10,277 nt of DNA from Planctomycetota bacterium. Lineage in GTDB: Bacteria; Planctomycetota; Phycisphaerae; Sedimentisphaerales; Anaerobacaceae. The position numbers and the translations under genes are program-made. Shown here in pieces: positions 1-6,882 of the stretch. The stretch lies in the NCBI GenBank assembly GCA_020344865.1, contig CP070830.1, positions 2,628,274 through 2,638,550 of the forward strand. The letters are read 5' to 3'. The notes beneath the pieces were generated by a model. The model did not search any database, had not been told where the DNA came from, and worked only from the letters and a program-made list of their open reading frames with translations. The first letter of the stretch is position 1. Each line of letters begins with the position of its first letter.

Positions 1-1215
1 AAGGCGAAGGCGGCAGCGACGGAGGTATTACTTCACAACGCTCACGGTCCGTATCGGGGTCTTCCGCGGGCGGCGGGCTGGGGATATCCGGAGCCTTATA
101 CGCGCGACATTATGATATCCGCGCTGGGGATTCTGCTTAGCAGGAAAAAGAAGCTGGTAAGGTCGCTTCGGCGCGCGATGGAGACGGTCTCGGTGAACCA
201 GAGCCGACTCGGTCACATTCCGTCACTGGTTCACGATGCGGACGACCGGGGGGCGAGCGACTGCACGCCGCTATTTCTGATGGCGGTGGCGATTTTCCGG
301 AAAGTAACGGGCGAGTCGAATTTTCTGCAGGAGGCGGTGGAGAAGGCGATGAGGTGGATGGAGTATCAAAGTCCTTCTGACCGGGTGCTGGCGATACAGG
401 CGCCGACAAGCGACTGGCGCGACGAGCAGTGGGTCTTAGGCTACGGGCTTTACGTAAATACGGTGGTGTACATATATTTGAAACTATTAGGTGAGGAGGC
501 AAGGGCGGCGAAGCTCCGGGAGGCAATGGGGCACTTCACGGTGAAAGGGGACAGGCAGAACCGTCACGTTCACGAGGGTCTGGTACTGAGGCACAAGCCT
601 TATTACGCGTTGTGGTCTTACAAGGTGTACAGGAGTGAACGGTTTGACCTTTTGGGGAACAGTCTGGCGATACTCTCGGGGATTGCAAGCCCATCGCGGG
701 CGAATTCGCTTATTGCGTGGATAGAAGCGGAGTGCGATGCACTGCGTAAAAACGAGGACTTAAGCGTGAGCTTGCCACCGTGTCTTTTTCCTTACATCAG
801 ACCCGAGGACCCGGACTGGATGCCCCGCTATGAGCGGTATAATCAGCCGGGGGAATACCACAACGGCGGGATTTGGCCTTTTATCTGTGGTTTTTATGTT
901 GCGGCACTTGTCGCGGCGGGGAGATTTCAACTTGCGGAGAAGAAACTGGTTGCGCTGACGCACCTTGTCAAGGAGAGGCGCGTGGAGGAGGTGGAGTTCG
1001 GCTTTAACGAATGGTGCAGGGCGCAGGACGGGACGGCACAAGGTCAAGACTGGCAGAGCTGGTCGGCGGGGATGTATCTGTACGCGGCGACGTGCGTGGA
1101 GCAGAGGCGAACACCGTTCTTCGATGAGATACGGAGCAGTGTGGAGAGTCCGAAGGAGTTACAGGTCGAGGGCAAACAAGAGGATTTAAGACCCGGTGAA
1201 GCCGGGACAACTTAG
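1..1215 (+). CDS. Partial (alpha/alpha)6-toroid glycoside hydrolase, GH100 invertase / glycogen-debranching-like
   Basis: Carbohydrate-cleaving enzyme whose 5' end lies outside the window. The frame is open from base 1, and the first 37 codons hold the family-like stretch GWGYPEPYTRD just before the ATG at 112, so that ATG is probably internal. Counting from that ATG, visible motifs are DCTPLFLMAVAIF (50-62), TSDWRDEQW (99-107), RFDLLGNSLAILSGIA (177-192), YHNGGIWPFICGFYVAAL (249-266), and FGFNEW followed by QSWSAGMYLYAA (296-326). This order matches neutral/alkaline invertases (GH100) and related six-hairpin debranching enzymes. By analogy the Asp of TSDWRD (101; bases 412-414) would be the general acid and the Glu of FNEW (300; bases 1009-1011) the base; that assignment is inferred. 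The last 25 or so residues are charged and look non-catalytic. The sulfatase starts 21 bases downstream on the same strand, so co-transcription is likely. Substrate unknown: sucrose, an alpha-glucan or an oligosaccharide are all possible. The fold is fairly certain, the exact family less so. Confidence 0.8.
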   Translation, partial: KAKAAATEVLLHNAHGPYRGLPRAAGWGYPEPYTRDIMISALGILLSRKKKLVRSLRRAMETVSVNQSRLGHIPSLVHDADDRGASDCTPLFLMAVAIFRKVTGESNFLQEAVEKAMRWMEYQSPSDRVLAIQAPTSDWRDEQWVLGYGLYVNTVVYIYLKLLGEEARAAKLREAMGHFTVKGDRQNRHVHEGLVLRHKPYYALWSYKVYRSERFDLLGNSLAILSGIASPSRANSLIAWIEAECDALRKNEDLSVSLPPCLFPYIRPEDPDWMPRYERYNQPGEYHNGGIWPFICGFYVAALVAAGRFQLAEKKLVALTHLVKERRVEEVEFGFNEWCRAQDGTAQGQDWQSWSAGMYLYAATCVEQRRTPFFDEIRSSVESPKELQVEGKQEDLRPGEAGTT

Positions 1216-1236
1216 GCGAATGATACAGGCTTTAGG

Positions 1237-2829
1237 ATGAGCGAAGGAAACCAGTTACAGATGAATCGACGGGAATTTCTGAGGGCGGGGGCGGCGATAT
1301 CGGCGGGGATAGCCGTCGGGGGGTGCGCGGGGCAGCTGGGAGCCAAGAGGGACGGCCGGGCGAATATTCTGTATCTTATGACGGACCAGCAGAGGGGAGA
1401 CTGCCTCGGCTGCGCGGGCAATTCGGTAATCCGCACGCCCAATATCGATGCTATAGCGAAAGAGGGAGCGGTCTTCAGTAACGCTTATACGTCGACGCCG
1501 AGCTGCACGCCGGCGCGGAGCGCGCTACTTACGGGACTTAGCCCGTGGCACCACGGGATGTTAGGGTACGGACGTGTTGCACGGCGATACGATTTCGAGC
1601 TTCCGCGAGCGCTGCGCGAGGCGGGGTATTATACGTTCGGGATAGGCAAGATGCACTGGTATCCGGAGCGGAACCTTCACGGGCTGCACGACGCCTTGCT
1701 TTATGAAGCGAGGCGGGCGGAGACGCCGGGGTTTGTCAGCGATTACGATAAGTGGTTTAACAAACAGGCGCCGGGGCTCGATGTTCGCGCGACAGGGCTT
1801 GGGTCAAACGATTACAGGGCGTGGGCGTACGCACTTGCGGAAGAACTTCATCCGACGTACTGGACTGGGCAAATGGCGGTTGATTTCATTGAGAGGTATG
1901 ACAAGGGCAGGCCGTTTTTGCTTAAGGTGTCGTTTCATCGGCCACACAGTCCTTATGACCCGCCGGAGCGGTTTATGGAAATGTATACCGAAGACGAAAT
2001 GCCGGAGCCGTATGTCGGGGCGTGGGCGAAGAGGTTCGCGGCGCACAAGGAGCCAGCTCCATTTAATCTGTGGCACGGTGACCTGGGATTGGAACAGGTG
2101 AGGCGGTCGCGGCGGGGTTACTACGGTTCGGTGAGCTTCGTGGATGAGCAGATTGGGCGTATTGTGGCGGCGCTGAAGAAGAGGGGGATGTACGATAATA
2201 CGTTAATTGTTTTTCTGGCGGACCACGGCGATATGCTTGGGGACCATCACCACTGGCGCAAGACATACGCGTACGAGGGCTCGGCAAAGATTCCGATGGT
2301 ACTCCGCTGGCCGAGGGGTATGGGGCAGGAAGAAGCGCGAGGGACGGCTATCGCGGAGCCGGTGGAGCTGCGGGACATACTGCCGACATTTCTGGATGCG
2401 GCGGGCGAGGAGGTGCCGGATAGGCTGGACGGGATGAGCCTGCTGCGACTGGTCCGGCCGGGCAAACAACAGTGGAGGGAATATATAGATTTGGAGCACG
2501 ATGTATGCTACAGCGTGGAGAACCACTGGAATGCGCTGACGGACGGGGAGTATAAATATATTTATCATGCTTATGAAGGAGTTGAGCAACTGTTTAATTT
2601 GCAGGAGGACCCGGGCGAGATGCGTGATCTGGCGGGCGAGGGGAGGTGCCGGGAGGTGTTGAAGGCGTGGCGGAACCAAATGGTGGAGCACTTCGCGGAG
2701 CGCGGGGAGGAATTCGTTCGCGAGGGCAGGTTGTTACGTCGGCCGGAGCGGATGCTCTATTCGCCGTTCTATCCCGATATCAGCAGCGGAGCGACAAGGA
2801 GCGAAGTGTCAGCTCGGCTGGGTTGGTAA
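1237..2829 (+). CDS. Type I (formylglycine-dependent) sulfatase, Tat-exported, possible lipoprotein
   Basis: Hydrolyses sulfate esters, probably outside the cytoplasm. It has 530 residues, usual for arylsulfatases/glycan sulfatases. The N terminus carries a twin-arginine signal, NRREFLRAGAAISAGIAVGG (10-29), ending at Cys30 in a lipobox-like VGGC, so it may be a Tat-exported lipoprotein. Sulfatase signature C-T-P-A-R is at 90-94; Cys90 (bases 1504-1506) is the residue expected to be oxidised to formylglycine, so a formylglycine-generating enzyme is needed elsewhere in the genome. Other expected active-site elements are present: Asp50-Gln51 near the N terminus, GKMHW (137-141), FHRPH (233-237), ADHGDMLGDHH (328-338) and a Lys at 351. 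The C-terminal subdomain ends in the typical LFNLQEDPGEMRDLAG region. Start: ATG 1237 has a weak AGG upstream; ATG 1261 (MNRREFLRAG) gives a textbook Tat start, with AAGGA 12 bases ahead, and is a real alternative. Follows the glycosidase by 21 bases and converges on the LamG gene. Substrate class cannot be read from the sequence. Confidence 0.93.
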   Translation: MSEGNQLQMNRREFLRAGAAISAGIAVGGCAGQLGAKRDGRANILYLMTDQQRGDCLGCAGNSVIRTPNIDAIAKEGAVFSNAYTSTPSCTPARSALLTGLSPWHHGMLGYGRVARRYDFELPRALREAGYYTFGIGKMHWYPERNLHGLHDALLYEARRAETPGFVSDYDKWFNKQAPGLDVRATGLGSNDYRAWAYALAEELHPTYWTGQMAVDFIERYDKGRPFLLKVSFHRPHSPYDPPERFMEMYTEDEMPEPYVGAWAKRFAAHKEPAPFNLWHGDLGLEQVRRSRRGYYGSVSFVDEQIGRIVAALKKRGMYDNTLIVFLADHGDMLGDHHHWRKTYAYEGSAKIPMVLRWPRGMGQEEARGTAIAEPVELRDILPTFLDAAGEEVPDRLDGMSLLRLVRPGKQQWREYIDLEHDVCYSVENHWNALTDGEYKYIYHAYEGVEQLFNLQEDPGEMRDLAGEGRCREVLKAWRNQMVEHFAERGEEFVREGRLLRRPERMLYSPFYPDISSGATRSEVSARLGW

Positions 2830-2850
2830 AACAACCATAGGCCAAAAAAG

Positions 2851-4944
2851 TTACTTTCTCGAGGGTTTTCGAACGTCCGAAGGAGCAGGTTTAGTGAGAG
2901 TCTTCGATTGTCTTTCGGGCGGACTTTCCGGCGAGCCATCTTGGCCGGAAAGCGCCTCGAGCGAATCTTCAAGGTCGCCGGCGCTCTTTTCCAGCGAGTC
3001 AATGGCCTGCTCCTCGCCCTGTATCGCGGAATGAATCTCCTGCTTGGCCTTAATAATATCACGCTTGTCAAGGTGACCGTACTGGGCCTCACCGAACAAG
3101 TCATCAAGAATATTTACAGATGCATCTTCTCTTGCCAGGGCCTCTAAAATCTCATCGAGGATGTTCAGCTTAATCTCCAGGGCCTCATTGACATTGCGCT
3201 CGACAAGCCCCTCCGGCGAGCAGATGCCTACGGGCGCATCGGATTCGACCCAGGCGGGATCACTGTTGTCTATATCGGGAGACGAGCCAAGCTGGCCGTG
3301 ATTGGCATTAGGTGAAAGGTCATAGACAATCTGGCCTTCGCCCTCATCAAAGTTCCAGCAGGCAACAAGATTCGGCTCATCGCCTTCAAGGGGAATGTGA
3401 ATATTTGCCCAGATCTGCTCAGCAGATAAGGCCCGGTTGTAGATTCGCACATCGTCAATTGAACCGTTAAACTCCCTGGCCGTAGAATGATTCCACATCC
3501 CAATCCGCATGTTTGTAGTAACGCCGGGAGGGGAGTTGTACGAGCCACTAAGAAACAACCCGGAAACAGGCAATCCCTCAACATATAACTGATAATCACT
3601 CCCATCACCGGTTACTGCAACGTGCTGCCAGATACCTGCCGTGATAACACTTCCGTCACTCCTAAAGTCATTCCAGTCAATGAAGACTCCAATCATACCG
3701 TTTGTATGAACGAAAAACGTATAGCCATTATTACCGGTGGTTCCATTTGACTTATCAACAATCCTTTGCCAAGTGTCGCCGGTAAGGTCTGGTTTTATCC
3801 AGGAACAAATCGTGAAGCTCGAATCCGCAAGAGCCAAATCGTCTGTGCCATCTATAGTACCGAGCTCTACATAATCATTATCACCATCAAAGTCTAATGC
3901 ATTACCGCTTGGGCAGATGGCAAAGATGCTGACTTCTTTGGCGTCTTCTTCGGTAATATCCGCCTCGGTGTATTCGGCGGTTATGGTAACGGCGTGGGGC
4001 TCGAATATCTCTTCGGTGGTAAGCAGCCCCGCTTCAATACTAGCTATTAGGTTAGGCTCTACAGACCACTTAGCCAAATGCGTAACATCGGCCGTAGTGT
4101 TGTTGTCATAAATGGCAATTGCAGAATACTGAGTCTGGTGGTTCTCGGCGACCTCGTCAGGCCCGGCTATCTCCAGACCGACTAATTCGGGCTCCTCACC
4201 GAGATAAAGTTCCTCAATCTCTGCCGCCGACAACGCCCTATCGTAAATGCGCACATCATCGATGAGACCGCTAAAGTAATGTGGGTTCTCTAAAGGGTCA
4301 TTACTGACTGTTGTCGTCATTAATCCTATCCAGAAATTCTGGCTTGTTGACAAACTACCGGAAGTAGTATCAGTTACCGGTTCTCCATCGGTATTTCCAT
4401 CGACATAAAGATACAGCTTATTCGCAGTTGCGTCTCTGACAGCTGCAACATGGTGCCAGACGTTGTCTGTAACTGGTGTAGTTCCAAACATCCCCACGCC
4501 ATTATTGCCCGTATCCTCTATTTCAAAAACTAACGTGTCATAATGTACCCTGAATCTATAGCCTTCATAGAAGTAACCATAAAGACCGGTACTTCTTCTT
4601 TTACCCACTATCGCTGAATAGCCGCCCACATCATCGCATTTAATCCAGGCCGTGATAGAGAAGCTCTCATCGGCTCCAAAGTCCAGGCTTTCATCAGCCG
4701 GGTCACCAACATTAACATAATCGTCAATGTTGTCAAATTCCAGCGCACCATCAATCAGTCCGCTCGCCCAGATAGGGCCATTGACCAGCGTTCCATGACT
4801 GCTTCCCGCCGAATCATATGCTGTTAGCCCAGTTTCTTCATCAAGTTTCCAGTGAGCAACAAGGCCATCTGTCAGGTCCGCCCATGCAGAACCAGCCCCA
4901 ATCAAAAGTACGAGAATTGCCGCGATTTTTGTTAGGCGTTTCAT
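2851..4944 (-). CDS. Secreted LamG / concanavalin-A-like repeat protein with Ig-like linker and helical tail
   Basis: Probable exported binding protein of 697 residues, not an enzyme as far as can be seen. A Sec signal peptide (MKRLTKIAAILVLLIGAGSAWA, 1-22, shown with its AWA cleavage site before Asp23) leads to a LamG-like jelly roll at about 23-250, with LVAHWKLDEETG at its start, FSITAWIK in the middle and FSGLIDDVRIYDRALSAAEI at its end. An Ig-like (Big_2-type) segment follows at about 253-343. A second LamG covers about 346-515, ending IDDVRIYNRALSAEQI, then comes a piece resembling the opening of another LamG (NLVACWNFDEGEGQIVYD, 525-542). Residues 580-665 are charged and predicted helical, and the last 30 or so are Ser/Pro/Lys-rich and disordered. 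No LPxTG, PEP-CTERM, dockerin or transmembrane anchor is seen. LamG folds bind glycans or proteins, but no ligand can be named. Start chosen because AAAGGAG sits 7 bases upstream and the signal peptide begins there. Codon use looks less GC-rich than in the neighbouring enzyme genes (by eye). Confidence 0.9.
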   Translation of the reverse strand: MKRLTKIAAILVLLIGAGSAWADLTDGLVAHWKLDEETGLTAYDSAGSSHGTLVNGPIWASGLIDGALEFDNIDDYVNVGDPADESLDFGADESFSITAWIKCDDVGGYSAIVGKRRSTGLYGYFYEGYRFRVHYDTLVFEIEDTGNNGVGMFGTTPVTDNVWHHVAAVRDATANKLYLYVDGNTDGEPVTDTTSGSLSTSQNFWIGLMTTTVSNDPLENPHYFSGLIDDVRIYDRALSAAEIEELYLGEEPELVGLEIAGPDEVAENHQTQYSAIAIYDNNTTADVTHLAKWSVEPNLIASIEAGLLTTEEIFEPHAVTITAEYTEADITEEDAKEVSIFAICPSGNALDFDGDNDYVELGTIDGTDDLALADSSFTICSWIKPDLTGDTWQRIVDKSNGTTGNNGYTFFVHTNGMIGVFIDWNDFRSDGSVITAGIWQHVAVTGDGSDYQLYVEGLPVSGLFLSGSYNSPPGVTTNMRIGMWNHSTAREFNGSIDDVRIYNRALSAEQIWANIHIPLEGDEPNLVACWNFDEGEGQIVYDLSPNANHGQLGSSPDIDNSDPAWVESDAPVGICSPEGLVERNVNEALEIKLNILDEILEALAREDASVNILDDLFGEAQYGHLDKRDIIKAKQEIHSAIQGEEQAIDSLEKSAGDLEDSLEALSGQDGSPESPPERQSKTLTKPAPSDVRKPSRK

Positions 4945-4951
4945 TTTTATG

Positions 4952-4958
4952 CTCCTTT
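4952..4958 (-). promoter_or_regulatory. Strong Shine-Dalgarno site of the LamG gene
   Basis: Reads AAAGGAG on the minus strand, 7 bases before the ATG ending at 4944. It is nearly a perfect anti-16S complement and fixes the start of the LamG protein at the signal peptide. It is the strongest ribosome binding site noticed in the window, which suggests good expression. Confidence 0.8.
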
Positions 4959-5095
4959 CGATAAAAGATTAATACTAAATTATTCCGGCAGACGCAGAAC
5001 GGCGCTGTTGAAGCGCTGCCAGCAGCAACGACGCAAACGATGTAAAGAAAAAAGACCCATTCCTAGCGCTATCTCCGAATTTCTGCGTGACGGGG

Positions 5096-5124
5096 ATTTT
5101 AGCATAAAGGGGGTGGATTTGCAA
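5096..5124 (-). promoter_or_regulatory. Sigma70-like promoter of the LamG gene
   Basis: On the minus strand, TTGCAA (5119-5124) and TAAAAT (5096-5101) are separated by exactly 17 bases, matching the consensus at 4 and 5 of 6 positions. Transcription would begin near 5088, giving a leader of about 145 bases before the LamG ATG. The leader contains a small hairpin, arms GCGCT/AGCGC (5002-5006 and 5012-5016) with a 5-base loop. No riboswitch class is recognisable. The promoter lies between the LamG gene and the end of the PAS gene, so the LamG gene is likely transcribed on its own. Confidence 0.6.
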
Positions 5125-5151
5125 GTAAATTTTTTGAAATTCTGGTAATTT

Positions 5152-5182
5152 TTCCGGAGGGACTATTGCGTGTTCCGGAGGG
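5152..5182 (+). repeat. Direct repeat TTCCGGAGGG x2, 21-base period
   Basis: The 10-mer TTCCGGAGGG occurs at 5152-5161 and again at 5173-5182, exactly 21 bases apart (two helical turns). Each contains the palindrome TCCGGA. The pair lies 28-58 bases upstream of the -35 box of the minus-strand LamG promoter and just past the PAS stop codon. The position suits an activator site; there is no T tract to make it a terminator. Function is inferred. Confidence 0.4.
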
Positions 5183-5195
5183 CGGCGGACAGGTT

Positions 5196-6101
5196 CTAAG
5201 CGAGGCGTTTTGCGAGGTCGGAGAGGGTTTTTAGTTTTTCGGCGTCCATTTGCGGGGCCTCGTGCTCAGATTCATGGGGCTCGTCGGTTGGCTGTTGTGT
5301 TTGGTCGGCGCTTTCGGAGAGGTCCTGCTCAGCCTGGTGAAGCTCGGTGATTTTGTTTTGGAGCTGCTCATTGGCGGCGGCGATGTCGTCCGCCTGCTGT
5401 TTTAGGGACTGCTCCTCGGACTGGCGTTTGTTTACCCCGTTTTGTAGCTGTTTGTTCGCGTCTTCAAACTCGGCGGCGCGGCGTTTCAGGGAGCTCTCGA
5501 GCTGCTGGTGCTCGGCGATTTCATTCTGGAACTGCTCGTTTGCGGCGGCCAATTCAGCTGCCTGCTGTTTAAGAGTGCGCTCGGCCTGCTCACGCTCGGC
5601 GATGTCGGAGCGGAGGCGGTCGATCTGCTGTTTTAACTGTTTGGCCTGCTCGTTGGTTTCGGATAGTTTCAGTTCCAACTGCTTTCGCTCGGTGATGTCG
5701 GTAAGGATAATAATAAGGCCGATTGCCCTGGCTGCCTCATCCTTGACAAGGGCCATCTTGGTCTGCGCGGGGAAGGCAGTACCATCGGCGCGGACGTGTT
5801 CAATACGGCCCTTGAAGAGGCCTGTGCGTCTGGCCTGACTGATGGCGGGTGTGAGGGCGGTCTTTAGCTGCTGTTCATTATGGAAGGCGATGATGTTTTT
5901 GCCGATAAGCTCGCTGCTGGTTTTGTAACCGTGCATTTTAGCCCAGGCGGTATTGACGAATCGAAGGACACCATTGAGGTCTATGATGACGATGGCCTCG
6001 TCGGCGTGTTCCGTTATCAATGCGAGATGCGAGAGAATCTGGCGTAGCCGGCCCTGGTCGGCCATTGATTTTATCCACCTTTTTAAGCTTGCGAACAGCA
6101 T
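5196..6101 (-). CDS. PAS-domain protein with long repeated coiled coil and no output domain
   Basis: Likely a soluble cytoplasmic sensor or scaffold of 301 residues; no transmembrane segment is visible. One PAS domain covers about 28-140: ADEAIVIIDLNGVLRFVNTA (33-52), MHGYKTSSELIGKNI (56-70), a beta-hairpin around KGRIEHVRADGTAFPAQ (97-113), and the usual PAS exit DITERKQLE (135-143). From 142 to 260 it is a continuous Gln/Glu/Ala-rich coiled coil built from four 28-residue units. An acidic Gln/Pro-rich linker (261-284) leads to a short terminal amphipathic helix, AEKLKTLSDLAKRLA (287-301). No histidine kinase, GGDEF, EAL, methyl-accepting or HTH module follows, unlike most PAS proteins. The PAS ligand is unknown. 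Start uncertain: ATG 6101 has a weak GGA site, while Met13 (base 6065) has AAGGTGG 9 bases ahead and would still keep the whole PAS domain. It lies 86 bases downstream of the PilP/GspB-like gene, same strand; co-transcription is possible. Confidence 0.85.
   Translation of the reverse strand: MLFASLKRWIKSMADQGRLRQILSHLALITEHADEAIVIIDLNGVLRFVNTAWAKMHGYKTSSELIGKNIIAFHNEQQLKTALTPAISQARRTGLFKGRIEHVRADGTAFPAQTKMALVKDEAARAIGLIIILTDITERKQLELKLSETNEQAKQLKQQIDRLRSDIAEREQAERTLKQQAAELAAANEQFQNEIAEHQQLESSLKRRAAEFEDANKQLQNGVNKRQSEEQSLKQQADDIAAANEQLQNKITELHQAEQDLSESADQTQQPTDEPHESEHEAPQMDAEKLKTLSDLAKRLA
5334..5669 (-). repeat. Four tandem 28-residue (84-base) coiled-coil repeats inside the PAS gene
   Basis: The PAS protein's coiled coil divides into units of exactly 28 residues (four heptads): 145-172 (degenerate), 173-200, 201-228 and 229-256, with a fifth unit begun at 257. 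The shared core is SLKQQAAELAAANEQLQNEI (composite of the units), for example at 176-195 and 232-251. Constant length with diverged sequence points to old internal duplication rather than recent DNA slippage. Confidence 0.75.
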
Positions 6102-6187
6102 TTTAGTTCCACAATTAAATCGGCGCCTTTTTGAGAAAGGAGAAATTCAAGCTTTCGACAAATTGCAGGGCATAGGTTGGGCGTTAT

Positions 6188-6679
6188 TCACTGGGCTATT
6201 TTCTTGGTAAAGCGACTGCCATCTTTCTCAAACTCGACTTTATCTTTTTGTATTTTTACGACCTTGCAGCCCTCCACGACATCGCCTTCATAGACTACAC
6301 GGCCAGCGACAATCGCGGCGGGATTCTCGTCGTAGTGCATTATGCCGGTTATCTTCAGTTTGCCGCTCGAGAGAAACTCCAATGCCGAGGCGTTCTCTCC
6401 GGAACCAAAGAGGCTTTTTCCCGGGCGCCAAAAATTCTCGGGCGTCCAGCGATTGTAGGCGTAGGCAAAAAGGGCGAGGTTGGCGAGGACCAAGATGGAG
6501 ATTTTCACCCGGCTGAGAGGGGCCGGCCTTTTCTTTCTTACCGGCGATGGTTTGGGCTTTCTTAAAGGGGACGCTTGTGTCGGCGATGCTGGGGGGGACT
6601 GGTCAACAGGCTTTGCAGCTTGTTCTGCAGCCTGTGAGCCGACCAAATCCGTATCCGAAACCATGTACTTAAGGACCAT
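6188..6679 (-). CDS. Single-pass membrane protein with PilP/GspB-like C-terminal domain
   Basis: Probable inner-membrane component related to type II secretion or type IV pilus assembly proteins. With the chosen start it has 163 residues: a cytoplasmic N-terminal region rich in Ala/Pro/Lys (1-58, including RKPKPSPVRKKRPAP), one transmembrane helix at about 59-74 (VKISILVLANLALFAYAY), a spacer, and a small beta domain at 107-162 (LKITGIMHYDENPAAIVAGR, then VVYEGDVVEGCKVVKIQKDK). That last pattern, 'I-x-G-I-x-x-x-x-x-P-x-A-I-V, then x-G-D-x-V-x-G-x-K-V-x-x-I', is the hallmark of the periplasmic domains of GspB, GspC and PilP. Start: the ATG at 6679 has GGGAG 8 bases upstream; a TTG at 6727 would add 16 residues but has no ribosome binding site. 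No other secretion or pilus gene is in the window, so its machine must be encoded elsewhere, or the domain is reused for another role. The neighbours are the acyl-CoA ligase upstream and the PAS gene downstream. Confidence 0.72.
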   Translation of the reverse strand: MVLKYMVSDTDLVGSQAAEQAAKPVDQSPPASPTQASPLRKPKPSPVRKKRPAPLSRVKISILVLANLALFAYAYNRWTPENFWRPGKSLFGSGENASALEFLSSGKLKITGIMHYDENPAAIVAGRVVYEGDVVEGCKVVKIQKDKVEFEKDGSRFTKKIAQ

Positions 6680-6882
6680 CTTTCTGCTCCCAATGTGCGT
6701 AGGTATATCGGACAATATATCGGCCAATTAGGAAAGGTACTTTATGGGCTAATTGGGCTGAAATCGGCCATTGGGAGGCGAAAAATCCGGCTGTTGGTGC
6801 TTTAGAGGGCGGTTGTGAACTTTGACCGATAATGGCTTGAAGCCCGCGGTTGGCAGACGGGCACATCAGAAGGACCGTCCGG
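6680..6882. other. Gap with repeated ATCGG motifs and an inverted repeat upstream of the PilP/GspB-like gene
   Basis: This 203-base gap between the ligase stop and the chosen start of the membrane-protein gene holds no convincing gene. TATCGG(A/C)CAAT occurs twice with a 12-base period (6706-6716 and 6718-6728), and ATCGGCCA recurs at 6763-6770. An 8-base inverted repeat, CCAATTAG (6724-6731) / CTAATTGG (6749-6756), spans a 17-base spacer. I could not find a convincing -35/-10 pair on the minus strand, nor a terminator for the ligase; GACC-GTCC-GGTC near 6873-6884 is too weak. Confidence 0.4.

Noticed and set aside
137..526. 129-codon minus-strand open frame, Pro/Ser-rich
   Set aside because: Antisense to the motif-bearing glycosidase; low-complexity composition and no ribosome binding site evidence.
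1192..1206. CCCGG/CCGGG hairpin near the end of the glycosidase gene
   Set aside because: Five-base stem inside the coding region with no T run after it and the next gene only 21 bases beyond the stop; not a terminator.
2203..2691. 162-codon open frame on the minus strand
   Set aside because: It lies wholly inside the sulfatase gene, antisense, with His/Pro/Arg-rich content and no recognisable motif; a shadow of GC-biased codons.
2830..2850. Possible terminator between the convergent sulfatase and LamG genes
   Set aside because: The 21-base gap and its flanks show an A run but no stable hairpin that I can find.
4959..5090. Cyclic-di-GMP or other known riboswitch in the LamG leader
   Set aside because: No conserved aptamer core is recognisable; only a 5-base-pair hairpin is visible.
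5130..5195. Terminator after the PAS gene
   Set aside because: The AT-rich stretch lacks a preceding hairpin on the minus strand; the only structure is the direct repeat.
5347..5838. 163-codon open frame on the plus strand, rich in Cys and Ser
   Set aside because: It is the antisense of the coiled-coil region of the PAS gene; the Cys/Ser richness comes from reverse-complemented Gln/Ala/Glu codons.
6480..6731. 83-codon plus-strand open frame over the PilP/GspB-like gene
   Set aside because: Antisense to a gene with a membrane segment and recognisable C-terminal domain; no start signal of its own.
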